Shown: positions 1 to 11,048, counted from the stretch's first letter. The stretch is DNA of 64,000 bases from Paguma larvata (GCA_030068075.1 CM057832.1:77728002-77792001); one strand, 5' to 3'. The notes: generated by a model from the letters alone, not told the origin. Program-made: numbers and translations.

Positions 1-440
1 GAACTCTAAGCACAGGAAAAAAAGTCCTAAAAGCCTTAAGAAAGACAGAATTCCTGTTAATAAATAGTTATTAGATGAACAACAGACTTCTTACATGCAA
101 CTGATGCCAAATTATAATGAAGTAATATTTTCAAGGTGATGATAAGAAGTGTAAAATTTGAATTCTACATCCAAATAAAGTATGACTCGAAAAAGAAGGA
201 CCATACAGTTTCAAAATATGTTAGGAAAATTTTATTTTAAGATTCTCAGTGAAAGAGCTATTAACAGGTATGTAAGAATTGGGATGCAAACCACCCCCCC
301 CGCCATACACTCAAACCTCTTATATAAGAATACCAAGGAAGAGGGAAAAGCAGAAATGGGGATTGAGGTCTTTCCAGTGGGTACGAAAAAAAAGACTTTG
401 GTTGCTTAGGAGATGGGTAGAGACGTTAAGTAATTCTAGG
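1..440. other. Unassigned A-rich sequence
   Basis: No gene or recognisable transposon is visible. The stretch is AT-rich with a short C run near 294-301. Short open frames here have no family resemblance and no splice context. It runs directly into the MER5A-like element that begins near 441. Confidence 0.5.
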
Positions 441-865
441 CCAGTGTTTCTCAACCTTTGGCATGCATCAGAATCACTTGGGGGGCACCTGGGTGGCTCC
501 GTCGGTTAAGCTTCTGACTTCGGCTCAGGTCATGATCACCATTTGGGAGTTCAGGCCCCACGTTGGGCTCTGTGCTGAGGGCTCTGTGCTGACAGCTCAG
601 AGCCTGGAGTCTGCTTTGATTCTGTGTCTCCCTCTCTCTCTGCCTCCCCCCCACTCACACTCTGTGTCTCTCTCTCTCTCTCAAAAATAAAAGATTAAAA
701 AAAAAAAAAGAATCACTTGGAACACACCAGGTGTGGGCCCCACCTGGAGTTTCTGATTCATTAAATCTGTGGTGGAAGCTGAGAATTTCCATTTCTAACA
801 ATTACCAGCTGATGCTGATGCTACTGGTCTGGGGTCCACACTTTGGGAACCACTTCTCCAGACTT
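441..865 (+). mobile_element. MER5A-like hAT-Charlie DNA transposon, split by a SINE
   Basis: The left piece (441-481) begins gtgtttctcaacctttggc, and the right piece (721-865) contains gctgatgctgatgctactgg and ends tttgggaaccacttctcc. Both are hallmarks of MER5A, a non-autonomous hAT element. The two halves rejoin cleanly once the SINE at 482-708 and one copy of its target duplication are removed. The element is ancient and non-coding. Confidence 0.75.
482..708 (+). mobile_element. Felid CAN-SINE (SINEC_Fc-like), full length
   Basis: A tRNA-derived head, a body with the felid gctcagagcctggagtctgc motif, CT-rich sequence and an A-rich tail are all present. A perfect 12-bp target duplication, agaatcacttgg, flanks it at 470-481 and 709-720. 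It sits inside a MER5A element and so is younger than it. The A-box region carries a T-to-C change (gctccgtcgg). Confidence 0.95.
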
Positions 866-1079
866 CATTAGAAAAATATTGTAGCTACCTCTGTAAGTCA
901 AAAAATTAAGTGGTATCCTGAAAAGAGTAGAAACTATGTATTGCTTTAAAGCCACAAAGGAGAAAAAAAAGCATGTCCATAAAAAATGTTACAAGTATAG
1001 CAGAAGGCAAGAAAGGAAAAAACATAACGAGGAGGAAAAGAAGAATAGTAAACACAGATTAAGCTGATAAAATGAAATC

Positions 1080-1940
1080 TATAGACCAAAAGACCATTTT
1101 TGCAACACATAAAACTGAGAAAGAATTTGTATCTAGGATATATTAAGAACCCTTGCAAACTTTGAAAGAAAAAACAAAAGCTTGAGAAAATTTGCAAACG
1201 ATATGATCAGGCAATTCACAAAAAAGGAAACCAGTGTGGACAGTAAGCACAGAAAAGTGTTTTGTCTCATTAGCAACTAGAGAAATACAATTTTTTTTTA
1301 AATTTTTTTAACATTTATTTATTTTTGAGAGACATAGAGACAGAGTGTGAGCAGGGGAAGGGCAGAGGCAGAGGGAGACACAGAATCTGAAGCAGGCTCC
1401 AGGCTCTGAGCTGTCAGCACAGAGCCTGACGCGGGGCTCGAACTCACAGACAGTGAGATCATGACCTGAGCCGAAGTCGGCCGCTTAACCAACTGAGCCA
1501 CCCAGGTGCCCCAGAAATACAAATTTAAAACATGGTTCATACCTAAGAGATCAGTGAAAACTTACAAGTCTGATAATTCTAAGTGCAATGGGGATACGGA
1601 GAAACAAGACAGAAGTGTCACACTCAGGTGGTGAGAGGGTGCATGGGCACAACTCCTTTGTGGACAATTTGATAATATCTAGTAAGGATATGGTCCTCAT
1701 ATTATATCCAGCTAAAGATGCATATTCTCTGGGACCCAGTGGTTCTGCTTCCGAGGGACCTATCAAAACCCTTGCACATGTGCGTGCACATGGGCATGAA
1801 CGTTCTTGTAGCATTGCCTGTGATAATGAAAAACTGGAAATACCCTAATTCTTTCACTAACAAGTGGATGAAAATGTAAGCTCTTCAGAAAATAAAATAC
1901 TGCAAAGAATTAAAAAGAGTTGGTACTATGTGGAGATAAA
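1080..1940 (+). mobile_element. Ancient L1M fragment, ORF2 3' end, sense
   Basis: After removal of the SINE at 1291-1512 the sequence follows the end of L1 ORF2. It matches the region that reads aggcaattcacaaaa, then gacccagtggttctgcttcc, then tagcattgcctgtgataatg and aaaaactggaaatacc. Many frameshifts and stops are present, so it encodes nothing now. The left boundary may lie further upstream, near 946. Confidence 0.75.
1291..1512 (-). mobile_element. Felid CAN-SINE, full length
   Basis: In reverse orientation: the T-rich tail is at the left and the head (gagccacccaggtgcccc) at the right. The target duplication agaaatacaa is at 1281-1290 and 1513-1522. It interrupts the L1M ORF2 remnant. 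An open frame across it on the minus strand is only the antisense of the head and body. Confidence 0.95.
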
Positions 1941-2860
1941 TTCTACCTATAGATTCTTTAACATTCTTTACAACACTATTGACTCCAAATACTTGCAAGC
2001 AGCCTCAGCTAAAATTATCATCAAAATTCTACGTGTTTCAATGATGGGAAACTTCAATGAAGTCATTGGCATAAGGGCTTTTGAGAACGAGAACCCAAAA
2101 CACTGGGTTAGCCACTATTCTTTGTTTAGATTAGATAGATAATGAAGGTTGGAAAATATTTATGTTCCAGTAACCACAATTTTTAAATTAATCTATGCTT
2201 CTTTTGTATTTTGTTATCATAAAATTATCTCTAAGTCTCTTTACTAAACAGAGCAGAGAACTTTGTATAATTTGCAGAAGTTTGTTTAATAGTTATTGTC
2301 CAAAGACTGTTGACTTATGATCTTGAAACAATGTCTGTTTATTTTACATTTGTTAAAGAATTTTTAATAGAGAATTATATTTTTCACTTAAAGAAATAAA
2401 CTTATTATGTCCTTGTTTCGATGAATACAACCAGTATATTAGAAAAAGTTCATTAAAATGAAGAAAGCATAATTAAAAACCTTGCTCTCTGGAAAGGATT
2501 TTTTCAAGTAAAATTAGTGTTTCTAACATTCACTTAAAACTATTAATAGTAAATCTAATTTTCCAGTTGTATGTATTAATATGGTAAATCTCAAAAACAA
2601 AGAGTGAAAAATGCAGATTATTGAATATGTACATTGAGGCGACACTTATTTAAACAGCTTAAACATTCAAAACAATACTATGTTTATTCTGTATAATATT
2701 TTACCGGAAACCGTAGGGTCAAGTAAATATCACTATTGCTTATAGATAATATACCTTGGTGATAAATTATGAAAATGTGAAGGTAGTAAAAGAATCTGGT
2801 GATTTCTTGGAAGGGAGGAAGGGAGAGGTGCTAAGAGGTTTCAGTGATACCTATTTTTCT
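1941..2860. other. AT-rich sequence without recognised element
   Basis: No recognisable transposon body, exon or RNA gene was found. The first 200 bases may be the decayed 3' end of the L1M upstream. Poly-T runs occur near 2870 at the edge of the next L1 piece. Confidence 0.4.
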
Positions 2861-2864
2861 ATTT

Positions 2865-3205
2865 TTTTTTCTGGGTTTATTGAGATACAGTTGACATATA
2901 ACCTCATGTAAGTTTCAGGAGTACAGCTGTTGACTTGATACCCTTCTATATGGCAATATGATTACCACCTTAGCACAAGCCAACACCTTCATCTGGTCAC
3001 ATAATTACCATTTTGCGTGTTTGTGGTAAGAACATTTCAGTTCTGCTCTTTAGCAACTTTCAAGTATGTGATACAGGATGATTACCTATAATCACCATGC
3101 TGTACGTTAGACCCCAGAATCTGTTAACCTTATAATTGAAAGTTTGTGCCCTTTGACCAATATCTCCCCATTTCCCCTAGCCCCTGGCAACTGCCACTGT
3201 CGTGT
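2865..3205 (-). mobile_element. L1M 3'-UTR fragment, antisense
   Basis: The stretch contains the typical antisense L1M 3'-UTR run: tattgagatacagttgacat, then atgctgtacgttagacccc, then agtttgtgccctttgacc. It ends near ccctagcccctggcaactgc. It is old and non-coding. Confidence 0.7.
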
Positions 3206-3829
3206 CTTAAGGCAAATGATGAAAATATGGCAGAAATAACTTGTGTTGAATGTAGGTGGTGAGAACTTAGATATTTGGATGCTTGGATTTTAAAAGGAAA
3301 ACCCACCGTGTATTCTTATCTAGATTACAGAACATGAATAAAAATAGGTCAGAAAATGTGTTCTTTCCCTCATAAACATAATTCTTATAAACCAGTAACA
3401 CACAGCAGGGTGTTTTTTCATCGTTCTACCCCAAATCGTGTTTCTTATTCTTATAGATGCTCTGCAAACACACAAACTCCCGCAACGGGAGCCCTGTAGA
3501 GGCGGTCGAGGGCTGTCGGCAGCATCGAGCCCGCAGCGCCTTTCATATTACTCCGTTAACGTTCCTGTGTGTTTCTAGTTAGAAGCTTCTTTTGTTTATC
3601 CACAGCTGTACACACCTTCGCTCGTCTCCTAATGCTCCCTAGCAGTGCCCCACACTCAGCAGTGACGCCTTCCAGCATTTTCAGGAAGATAAAAGTCAGT
3701 AGGCATTCCTTCAGCTCCATGAGCTGCTCGTCCTCATCTTCCCGAACCACAGATCTGAGTCCAAAGCCTTTTTTTCCCTCCCTTCTCCTCAAGTTTCTGT
3801 GAGAACCATGGTCTTCCTTCTACATCTAT
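3206..3829. other. Unassigned sequence with a CpG cluster
   Basis: No transposon is recognised. About ten CpG dinucleotides fall in roughly 85 bases around 3480-3562, unusual for this AT-rich, CpG-poor window. Short frames on both strands here look like chance. No convincing exon with splice sites was found. Confidence 0.35.
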
Positions 3830-4320
3830 TTGCCAACCTGTGTTCTGGATCTCCTCTCGTTTTACTTTCTCAGAATATCACTTCATCCATGGTGCCTCTG
3901 ACTCCGGTCATTCTCTCTTACGTGTTTTTATTTCCCTTTGGTCTATAATTATGCTTAACTGTCTTCCGACTTAAAAAAAATTCCCCTTGATTTTTCATCA
4001 TCTTTCCATTTCCACTATTCCTATTTATTCCTTCTTTAACAACGTTAATTTTTGAAAATGTTGTTGCTAAATGAAGAGCCATTAGGGTGAAAATCCTTTC
4101 CTGGCCAGCTGTTACGTGCTGTAACATAACCCTTCACCGTCAGCTTCCTTGAAGAAGAAAGCTGCTTGTGCTTTCTCCACTGTCGCCATCCACTTCCGTG
4201 GTTGTGTGGTTTCTGCCTCTCTCAGTTCACTAAGTTCTCTTACCAGGAACGTTGTCGACTCAGTCTGTTTATAAGTACAATGTTTTGACTTGGCTTCTTG
4301 GAAGTAGTTCATAAAGTTAA
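3830..4320 (+). mobile_element. Possible L2 (LINE2) fragment, sense
   Basis: The order and wording of several pieces resemble the central L2 consensus (the cttaaaaaaaattcccc segment, then the stretch with gtggtttctgcctctctcag). The match is diverged and without a clean boundary, so the call is tentative. Confidence 0.4.
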
Positions 4321-4369
4321 TTATATCCTCCTATTGAATGCCTTTCCTCCCTTAATTTCAGCTTCGTCA

Positions 4370-4660
4370 AATGAACATTTACTGACAGGGCAGGTATGAT
4401 GTGCCAGAAGCCATCCTAGGTTCCAAAGGTACGGAGATGAGTAAGACATGGACTTGCCTTGAGAGCTTTAGAGGCTGGAGACTAGGGGTGTGGGGGAGAC
4501 AGGCAAACGCTGCTCGTAGAATGTCATGGATGCTGGGCCGTCACTCTGCTTATGAGCAAAAAGCAAAAGCAGTTAGCAGGGTGTGGTAGGGAGAGACCAG
4601 GAGAAGGCTTTTCTGGAGAATATGGTACCTGAGCTGAGTCTTGAAACTTGATGATTAATA
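4370..4660 (-). mobile_element. L2 3' end, antisense
   Basis: It starts with tttactgacagggcaggtatg and continues through aagccatcctaggttccaaa to tacctgagctgagtcttgaa. This is the reverse complement of the L2 3' region, which in sense ends in a tgaatga-type repeat. It lies head-on with the sense L2 that follows. Confidence 0.6.
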
Positions 4661-4788
4661 TGGTTTCCAACTCTTAAATCCTTTCTATCCCTTTGGCTTT
4701 TTCTTTCCACGTCTCTTCTCTTTTGATATTTGTGTTCCCCAGCCTTTCCTCCTTGACCCTCCATTCTCTACTCGTTATACTCATTCTT

Positions 4789-5011
4789 TTTTTTTTTTTA
4801 ATTTTTTTTAACGTTTATTTATTTTTGAGACATAGAGACAGAGTGTGAGCAGGAGGAGGGCAGAGACAGAGGGAGACACAGAATCCGAAGCAGGCTCCAG
4901 GCTCTGAGCTGGCAGCACAGAGCCCGACGCGGGTCTCCAACTCACAGACTGCGAGATCATGACCTGAGCCGAAGTCAGCCACTTAACCGACTGAGCCACC
5001 AGGCGCCCCTT
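4789..5011 (-). mobile_element. Felid CAN-SINE, full length
   Basis: Reverse orientation, poly-T tail at left and head at right. The 15-bp target duplication gttatactcattctt is at 4774-4788 and 5012-5026. It interrupts the L2. Confidence 0.95.
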
Positions 5012-5159
5012 GTTATACTCATTCTTGATGAGTGTCTGTGATCTTCATCCTCACTTATCTCCTGCCTAGATCTGTCTCTTCACTCCAAACTAGGTTTATC
5101 TCACCATGTCCGCACCCTGGCTTTGTTGAGATATCATTGATTTATAGCACCGTGTAAAT

Positions 5160-5445
5160 GTATTAAAAATTTTTTAATGTTTATTTATTTTTCATTTTTA
5201 AAATGTTTATTTATTTTTGAGAGAGAGAGAGTATGAGCAGGGGAGGGTCAGAGAGAGAGGGAGACACAGAATCCAAAGCAGTTTCCAGGCTCTGAGTTGT
5301 CAATAAGAGCCCGACTTGGGGCTCGAACTCACAAACCAGAAGATCATGACCTGAGCTGAAGTTGGACACTTAACCGACTGGGCCACCCAGGTGCCTCTAA
5401 TGTTTAGAGAGAGAGAGAGAGAGACAGAAAATGAGTGGGGCAGGC
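5160..5445 (-). mobile_element. Truncated CAN-SINE (outer), split by a second SINE
   Basis: The outer tail (5160-5183, ttttttaatgttta) resumes at 5398-5445 with GA-rich body sequence and then stops. It is therefore a 5'-truncated copy. The flanks gtgtaaatgtatta and catgtaatttaag may be its decayed target duplication. Confidence 0.6.
5184..5397 (-). mobile_element. CAN-SINE (inner), full length
   Basis: A complete reverse-oriented SINE ends in ggccacccaggtgcct. The duplication taatgttta occurs at 5175-5183 and 5398-5406 and falls inside the tail of the outer SINE, which fixes the order of insertion. Confidence 0.8.
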
Positions 5446-6420
5446 TCATGTAATTTAAGAAACAGCAGCATGATTTATACACATATGTATTGTAACATGT
5501 TTACTGTACCACTCTGTCTATCTGGTCTGGATATTTTATGAGCAGTTCAATCTAAGATATGTAAAATGGATAAATATTTAACCCCTTAAATCCACCTTCC
5601 TCCTGTGCTTCCTGTCAGTGAATGCCACAGTAGTCTGTGGGTCTGGATGCCTAGGCCAGGCATTTAAGCATCAGCTTTGATCCTTTTGTTTCCTGTACCT
5701 ACCAAGTCTGTTTGGCGAGCAGGAGTTCTTAATTTCGTCACTTCCTAGCTCTTTCAGCCCTCTGCTTCTCCAAACTCCACAGCTCCTGCCTGGGCTTAGA
5801 CTCTCCTCATTTTCTGCCTGTTCTTCTCACCTGCTGAGTGGTGTCTCCACCTTCAAGCTTTCTCCCTTTTAAGTCTTTTTTCCATATTGCTACCACAGCG
5901 ACCTCTCAAAGCGCAGAGCTGGTCTCTTCATCCCCTTGGTGAAGGTCCTTCGATGACCCCCTCCTGACCTCAGGATGCAGTATAAGCTGGTTGAACGAAG
6001 CCTCACCTCTGGCACCCCCTTTCCCTGTTCCTGACTTCTAGCAAATCAGACTGCACGTGGTCCTCCAAGCACACCGGTCTCTCTCGTGTTTTCGTAATTA
6101 TGCATCAGCTGTTCCCTCTGCCTCAGACTTCCTTGTCCCCTTTCTTAACTGACTATACCTCAGTTGTCACTTCCAAACTACAAAAATACTGCCCCATCTC
6201 CTCCTTTCCCAGTTTAGCTTACTCTTACCCGCAGGGTCTGTAGCATCACAAGGATTTTTGTATCAAGCATTTCTCACACCATACGTTTAGTACCAGCTTA
6301 CCTGTCCGTATCTTCTACTTACTGTCTGGGATCCTTGAAGCCGGGGACTGTGGTTTTGTTCTCTGGGAGCTCAGTTCCTAGAGTGGTGCCTGGCACGTAG
6401 GCCTAAGACATGGATGCAGC

Positions 6421-6837
6421 AGATGTGGGTGAAGGGATGATGGATCCAGCCTCCCCTAAAACTTTCCCCACGGCCCTCACCCTGGCACTGGTTCCTTCTC
6501 CATCTGCATTATAAAAATAAAGAAAAAAAGGGAAGCAATAGAAGTAGGATAAAAAGATTTTTCAAAAAATGTTGAACAAATGAATCTTGAATGAGGTTTT
6601 TATTTTTACGACAGTCCAAACTGACATCTACAGCAAAACCACACAAAACAATTCCTGTCAGGGAAAATGGCATGAAGGATCCTAAAAGATTTTTTGGATA
6701 AATTAAAAAATAGCAACACAGTGAAACAAGTCCTGAGTAGTAAGTTTGAGGTTTATTTAAAGGCACGTGTTTTAAGAAAGTCATAGGTAAAGCTTCTCAG
6801 AGACTGGAAAGATAGTCTTAACAATAAGCAGATGTAC
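6421..6837. other. Unassigned AT-rich sequence
   Basis: No element or gene is recognised. A minus-strand open frame of about 90 codons (6509-6784) is hydrophobic by composition only and resembles no known family. Confidence 0.4.
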
Positions 6838-7326
6838 TTAATAATATTTGAGCTAACATTTATGAGCCTATCCTTTTAAACATTGTTTTAATGTTTATTT
6901 ATTTTTGAGAGAGAGAGACAGAATGCAAGTAGGGAAGGGGCAGAGGCAGAGGGACACAGAATCCGAAGCAGGCTCCAGGCTCCAAGCTGTCAGCACAGAG
7001 CCTGACATGGGGCTCGAACTTCTGAACCATGAGTTCATGACCTGAACCGAAGTCAGATGCTAAACTGACCGAGCCACCCAGGTGCCCCCCCCTTTAAAAA
7101 AATTTTTTTTAATGTTTATTTAATTTTTGAGAGAGAGAGAGTGTGAGGAGGGGAGTATGAGCCTGTCCTTTGTGTGAGCCACTATACTAAGTGTGTTACA
7201 TACATGATCTGAGTTTGCGTTTATATAACACTGTGAAGCGTGTATAATTATTATGCCCAGGTTACTGATGAGAAAACTGAGGCCTTTGTATAGGCCTGGT
7301 CAGCTGGATCCAGACTTAGTGCTTTC
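6838..7326 (+). mobile_element. MIR, sense, split by a SINE composite
   Basis: The left part (6838-6875, gagctaacatttatgagcc) and right part (7171-7326) join into a MIR. The right part has actatactaagtgtgttac, then attattatgcccaggttact and gatgagaaaactgaggc, the MIR core. Insertion of the SINE composite duplicated tatgagcct-tcctt. Confidence 0.8.
6876..7155 (-). mobile_element. Two-layer CAN-SINE composite
   Basis: A full SINE (about 6876-7089, head gagccacccaggtgccccc) lies against a second SINE tail and partial body (7090-7155) truncated after gtgtgaggagggg. Near-identical 15-bp duplications, tatgagcctatcctt and tatgagcctgtcctt, lie at 6861-6875 and 7156-7170. A truncated SINE probably inserted first, and the complete one later entered its tail. 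Confidence 0.8.
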
Positions 7327-7330
7327 TGCC

Positions 7331-7920
7331 TTCCCGTAAGGTTTTTCCTCAGCAGGCAGAGCTCAGCTATTCAGGGAACATACAGGCAGGGCTTTGTCTA
7401 ACATGGGGCCACATCAGCACAGGCATACTTCTACCCTGTCCTCTTGACTGCTTTTTGCTGATTTCCTTATTTAGGAGTCTTTGAGGAGAGGGATTTACAG
7501 GGTTACTATAATAATGGGCCAAAGGCTATGGAGAACGTGAACATTCTTACTTAATCCTGCCTGCTGTGGAAAACTTCCTTCTGAGGTCTCCAGGCCAGAG
7601 TGCTAAGAATGAGCTTCCTCTTCCAAACGAGGAGGCCGCAGGGCCAAGAGCCAGAATCCCTGGTCAGAAGTCCCCATGAGGTTAGGACTAGAGCAGGGGG
7701 CTGAGTTGTCACTCCTGCGCATTCAGGCGGCTCAAACTGGGAGAAATAGGACCTGAGAGAAGGCAACGCACCTTCACAACCAAGTTACCTAGTGACCGCG
7801 GACACAAGCCTGTCTCAGTTATTTCGAGGCACCTCAAAATCTCTGTTTCAGGGTTCTGCTCACAACAGACCCTCCGCTGTATGCATTTTTGATGAATTAG
7901 GAAGATTTTAGACTAGTCAT
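7331..7920. other. Unassigned sequence between two MIRs
   Basis: No transposon, RNA gene or exon is recognised. A minus-strand frame at 7551-7766 has no recognisable homology. Confidence 0.4.
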
Positions 7921-7921
7921 G

Positions 7922-8072
7922 GTCTGATTTAATCTTCACATATTTCCTTCTGCTAGATGCCGTTGATCTTCTTATAAAAATGAAAATCTAGAGACTAAGA
8001 GGGAAACTCACTTGTTCAAAGCCATTCTGAAAATGAGGGCTGAAGCTCGGGTCCTAGGGCAGCAGCTGTCGT
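7922..8072 (+). mobile_element. MIR fragment, sense
   Basis: Follows the MIR order: gatttaatcttcacatattt, then aaaatgaaaatctagagac, then aactcacttgttcaaagcc and gaagctcgggtcctagg. It is diverged, with ill-defined ends. Confidence 0.6.
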
Positions 8073-8480
8073 GGGCACAGGCTGACAGGCTTGCCTTCTG
8101 CTATCTTATCTTGGCTCACAGAGCCCACTGGTAAACATTCGGGACTTTTCAAGCTGGTTCTTAGATGGTTAGTAGCTTGAAATCACACAGCGTGAGCATC
8201 CCACAGAGTGTTGTGAACCCTACAAATCAGGGCTCCCCTCTACATGCTGCGAGCCAGCTGACAGAACTGGTTTAGTGTGTCTCAGCTGTGACTGCTCCCA
8301 TGACTCTCCCAATAACAACTGTGGGGCTGTTAAATTTTACATCACAACCCACCTAACATCAGCCTCGCTTAAAGCTCCAATGCAGCGAAGCAAAGAGCCT
8401 GCCTGTAATGCACTCTTTTGTAGGACTGGATTCCTATCAGTAATTGATCCACGGAGTAACAGGTAAAATTTGTGAGAGAA
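8073..8480. other. Unassigned sequence
   Basis: No repeat or gene is recognised. The open frame at 8275-8466 is short and lacks a recognisable domain. Confidence 0.35.
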
Positions 8481-8665
8481 TTCTAAACAGCTGTTATTTC
8501 CTGCATTTTATTTCTGTTGAAATACTCTGAAACTTTCCTGTCTATCTGTGTTAGGTGGTCTTGTTGGTTGCTTTATTTATTTTCTCCCTCCACTAGAATG
8601 GGAGCTCTCTGAGGGTAGATACTTCATTTCTGGTGCTTCTCTGTTACACAGTGGTGTGAAGAGGA
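8480..8665 (+). mobile_element. L2 3' fragment, sense
   Basis: Contains the L2 3' signature: ttgctttatttattttctcc, then cactagaatgggagctctct and gagggtagatacttcatttc. The terminal repeat of L2 is not visible. Confidence 0.6.
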
Positions 8666-9235
8666 TCAGAACAATCTCTGTTCCTCAAACAGCAAAAACT
8701 AGCATGAGCTCACCAGCAGCAATCACACAGGAAAATGGTTACAATCTCACTCTCTAACCATGAGAAGCTGGTAGCCAGAAAATCAGAAGATTCTACAATG
8801 GCTGTGCACAGCACAGCTTCTCGCCCACTCCCACCCTCCGGAAGAAACAGACAAAGGAAGCGAGTAGGTAGCATAGGAAAAAGTCTGGGCACCCTTGTCC
8901 TCTGGGAGTAGTTTTAGGGGGGACAGCGCGCACAGTTAGGTGAAGTGAACTCTTAGGATATTAGGAAAATCTCTGAAGAAAGAGAAGAACTTGTGTCTTC
9001 ATATTAACGTTGCACAGAGTTTCCCCTGGCACCACAGACTACAGAAAAATGAATCTAAAACCATATTCCCTCTTAAACCCATAGTTCAGAGGAGAAAACA
9101 GTGCAGTCTCAAATGAGCTGTGGCCTGTGTCAATGAATACTGACATGCATCCTATCTGAGCAAAGAGAAGTTGGGTTAGAGCTGTCCACCTTAAGCTTGT
9201 GTCACAACAAAACAAAACATGGTGTTAAATAGGTT
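8666..9235. other. Unassigned sequence
   Basis: No transposon or gene was recognised. Composition is balanced and no splice-flanked conserved frame was seen. Confidence 0.35.
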
Positions 9236-9350
9236 GAGAAGAAGGAAGGAAGGAAGGCAGGAAGGCAGACAGACTAGAAGGAACAAAGGAATGAAAGGGG
9301 AAAAGGAAAGAAGGAAGGGAAAGGAAGGAAAGGGTAAAGGAGGGAAGGAT
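9236..9350. repeat. GGAA/GAAG-rich polypurine microsatellite
   Basis: Imperfect runs of ggaa and gaag (aaggaaggaaggcaggaagg and similar) form an almost pure purine tract on the + strand. A CT-rich minus-strand open frame across it is a by-product. Confidence 0.9.
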
Positions 9351-9484
9351 CTGGAACATACTGAATAAAACATAGATGAATAGCTTGGTCCATAAATCCA
9401 TGGGTGCTTTGGGTCATAAAAGAATTATGAACAGGGATTCCTTATTAAGAACAGGAATATAAAACATAAAAATTCAGGGACAGC

Positions 9485-9725
9485 ATGGAAAAAAAAAAAA
9501 AAACAAACCAAAACACAAAACAACAGCATGAAATGCAAAAGGAGATTCCAGAGCTAAAGGAACAAATTAAGGACCAAAACAACGTCATTACAAAACTTAC
9601 ACATAAATTAGAGACAATAAAGAACAGAGTACACACAGCTGAAAATCAAATTATTTCCATAGAGAAAAAGCTCAAGATTTCAGAGTGCACACAGAAGGAA
9701 AATGCAAGAGTTGAAAGAAACTAGA
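9485..9725 (+). mobile_element. L1/HAL1 ORF1-like coiled-coil fragment
   Basis: A 79-codon frame is rich in K, E, Q and N with heptad-like spacing (for example EIPELKEQIKDQNNV), resembling the coiled-coil of L1 or HAL1 ORF1. It begins in an A-rich run and ends at a stop. It is too short and isolated to be a gene. The alternative is a low-complexity chance frame. Confidence 0.45.
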
Positions 9726-10440
9726 ACAAAGAGTCTCCCCACCACTGGTCTTCTGGCTCACTCTCGTGTCCACATCCTACCAATTCTGCTTCATTGGGAT
9801 TGTCAGTCCATCGATCCTACCATGTTTTGTAATACATCAAGCTTTCTCACTTCACTCCCTCTGTATCCAGGTTAGATTTACTTAAAAATGCACTCCTCGA
9901 AAGTAGGAATGATACTTTTCTTATTGTTTTATTTTATCTTTTTGGCAAATTCTCCCTGGAATGATAGCCTTTCTGGGATAGCTGGTGCTTGGCTTAGAGC
10001 AAGAGATATCCCATATTGAAGGCTTTGATGCTATGGGCTGTCACTACTATCAGCCCTTAGGAAACTAGGATATGAATTCACTCCTTTGCCTCCCTCTCTT
10101 CCTTTATTATATTCACTTGGCAAAACTTATAAACAAAAAATAAAACTCTAACCAAAAACCCTACCATGATTAAACCCAGACATCTGCTACTTTGAACACA
10201 TGAATGGGGTTAGAGTAACTAATACAAATGGATTGACTATTACCACTTTAATCTTCTGACCATAATTTTGAGAAGAGCACTTGATACTTCCTGGCTTTCT
10301 TTGTGTGTTCTCCTTGCCTGCTAACTGTTCAAAATGATCTTTATATACTTTCTCTCATACAACCTGTAGTATCATTCTGTTATTATACTGTCTTACCTGA
10401 TAGCTTCCCTTTACCTGACTGATGAAAGCAAACAGACAGT
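9726..10440. other. Unassigned sequence
   Basis: No element is confidently recognised. The last part may be decayed L2 leading into the L2 that follows. Confidence 0.35.
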
Positions 10441-11014
10441 AACTTGACTTCGTCCTCCATATGTAGCGGTTCTCATCTTTAATGTCTTGGCAGAATGACC
10501 TCTCCTTCCTTCATGAAACACTTTCTTTTCTTGGCTTCTAGGACAACACCTACTTTTCCTTTCTCTCTGGCTACTCCTTCTTGGTTTTCTTTACTGGATT
10601 CTCCTCTTCCCAACCTCCAGATGTGAGTGTATCCAAAGGCTTAGTCCTGCGTCCACTTCTCTATTTAAATCGATGCCACATTCCATCCTCACATATGCTG
10701 TTTATTTGGGGGATAAAGAACTGGAAACAAGTATTTCTTAAAGCTCAGATGACTTTGTCGCACAGTGAGGACTGAAGACCACTGTCTACCCAAGGTGATT
10801 TTGCTTCTGGTGTTAATTTTATCCATATATTGATCACTTCTAAATTTCTCTTTCCACTAAACCCTAGGCTAAGCATAGCTACCTCTCACCTACTAGATTT
10901 CTAATATCTGTCTCAAATGCGACACTCCTGTTTTTAATCCAAATTATAATTTCTCCAGCCGTCTCATCTTGGTAAGTGGCACTAATTTTAACCCAGTTGC
11001 TCAAGGAGAACAAA

Positions 11015-11048
11015 ACCGACTAACCAACCAATCAACCAACTAACCAAG
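11015..11048. repeat. Short AACC-type repeat
   Basis: Imperfect repeats of the form aaccaaccaatcaaccaac lie within the L2. This is probably replication slippage in the old element. Confidence 0.6.

Larger units (their letters stand above)
5120..5575 (-). mobile_element. L1M 3'-UTR fragment, antisense, carrying nested SINEs
   Basis: The left arm reads ggctttgttgagatatcatt and the right arm agcagcatgatttatacaca, both antisense L1M 3'-UTR. The middle (about 5160-5445) is SINE sequence. The fragment is itself embedded in the long sense L2. Confidence 0.55.
4660..6420 (+). mobile_element. Long L2 in sense orientation, split by later insertions
   Basis: L2-like sequence runs 4660-4788, 5027-5115 and 5575-6420. 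Recognisable segments include tcatcctcacttatctcctg, aagcatcagctttgatcc, atcagctgttccctctgcct and the 3' part ggggactgtggttttgttct with agtggtgcctggcacgtagg. It is interrupted by a SINE (4789-5011) and an L1M piece that itself holds SINEs (5120-5575). No intact reading frame remains. Confidence 0.65.
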
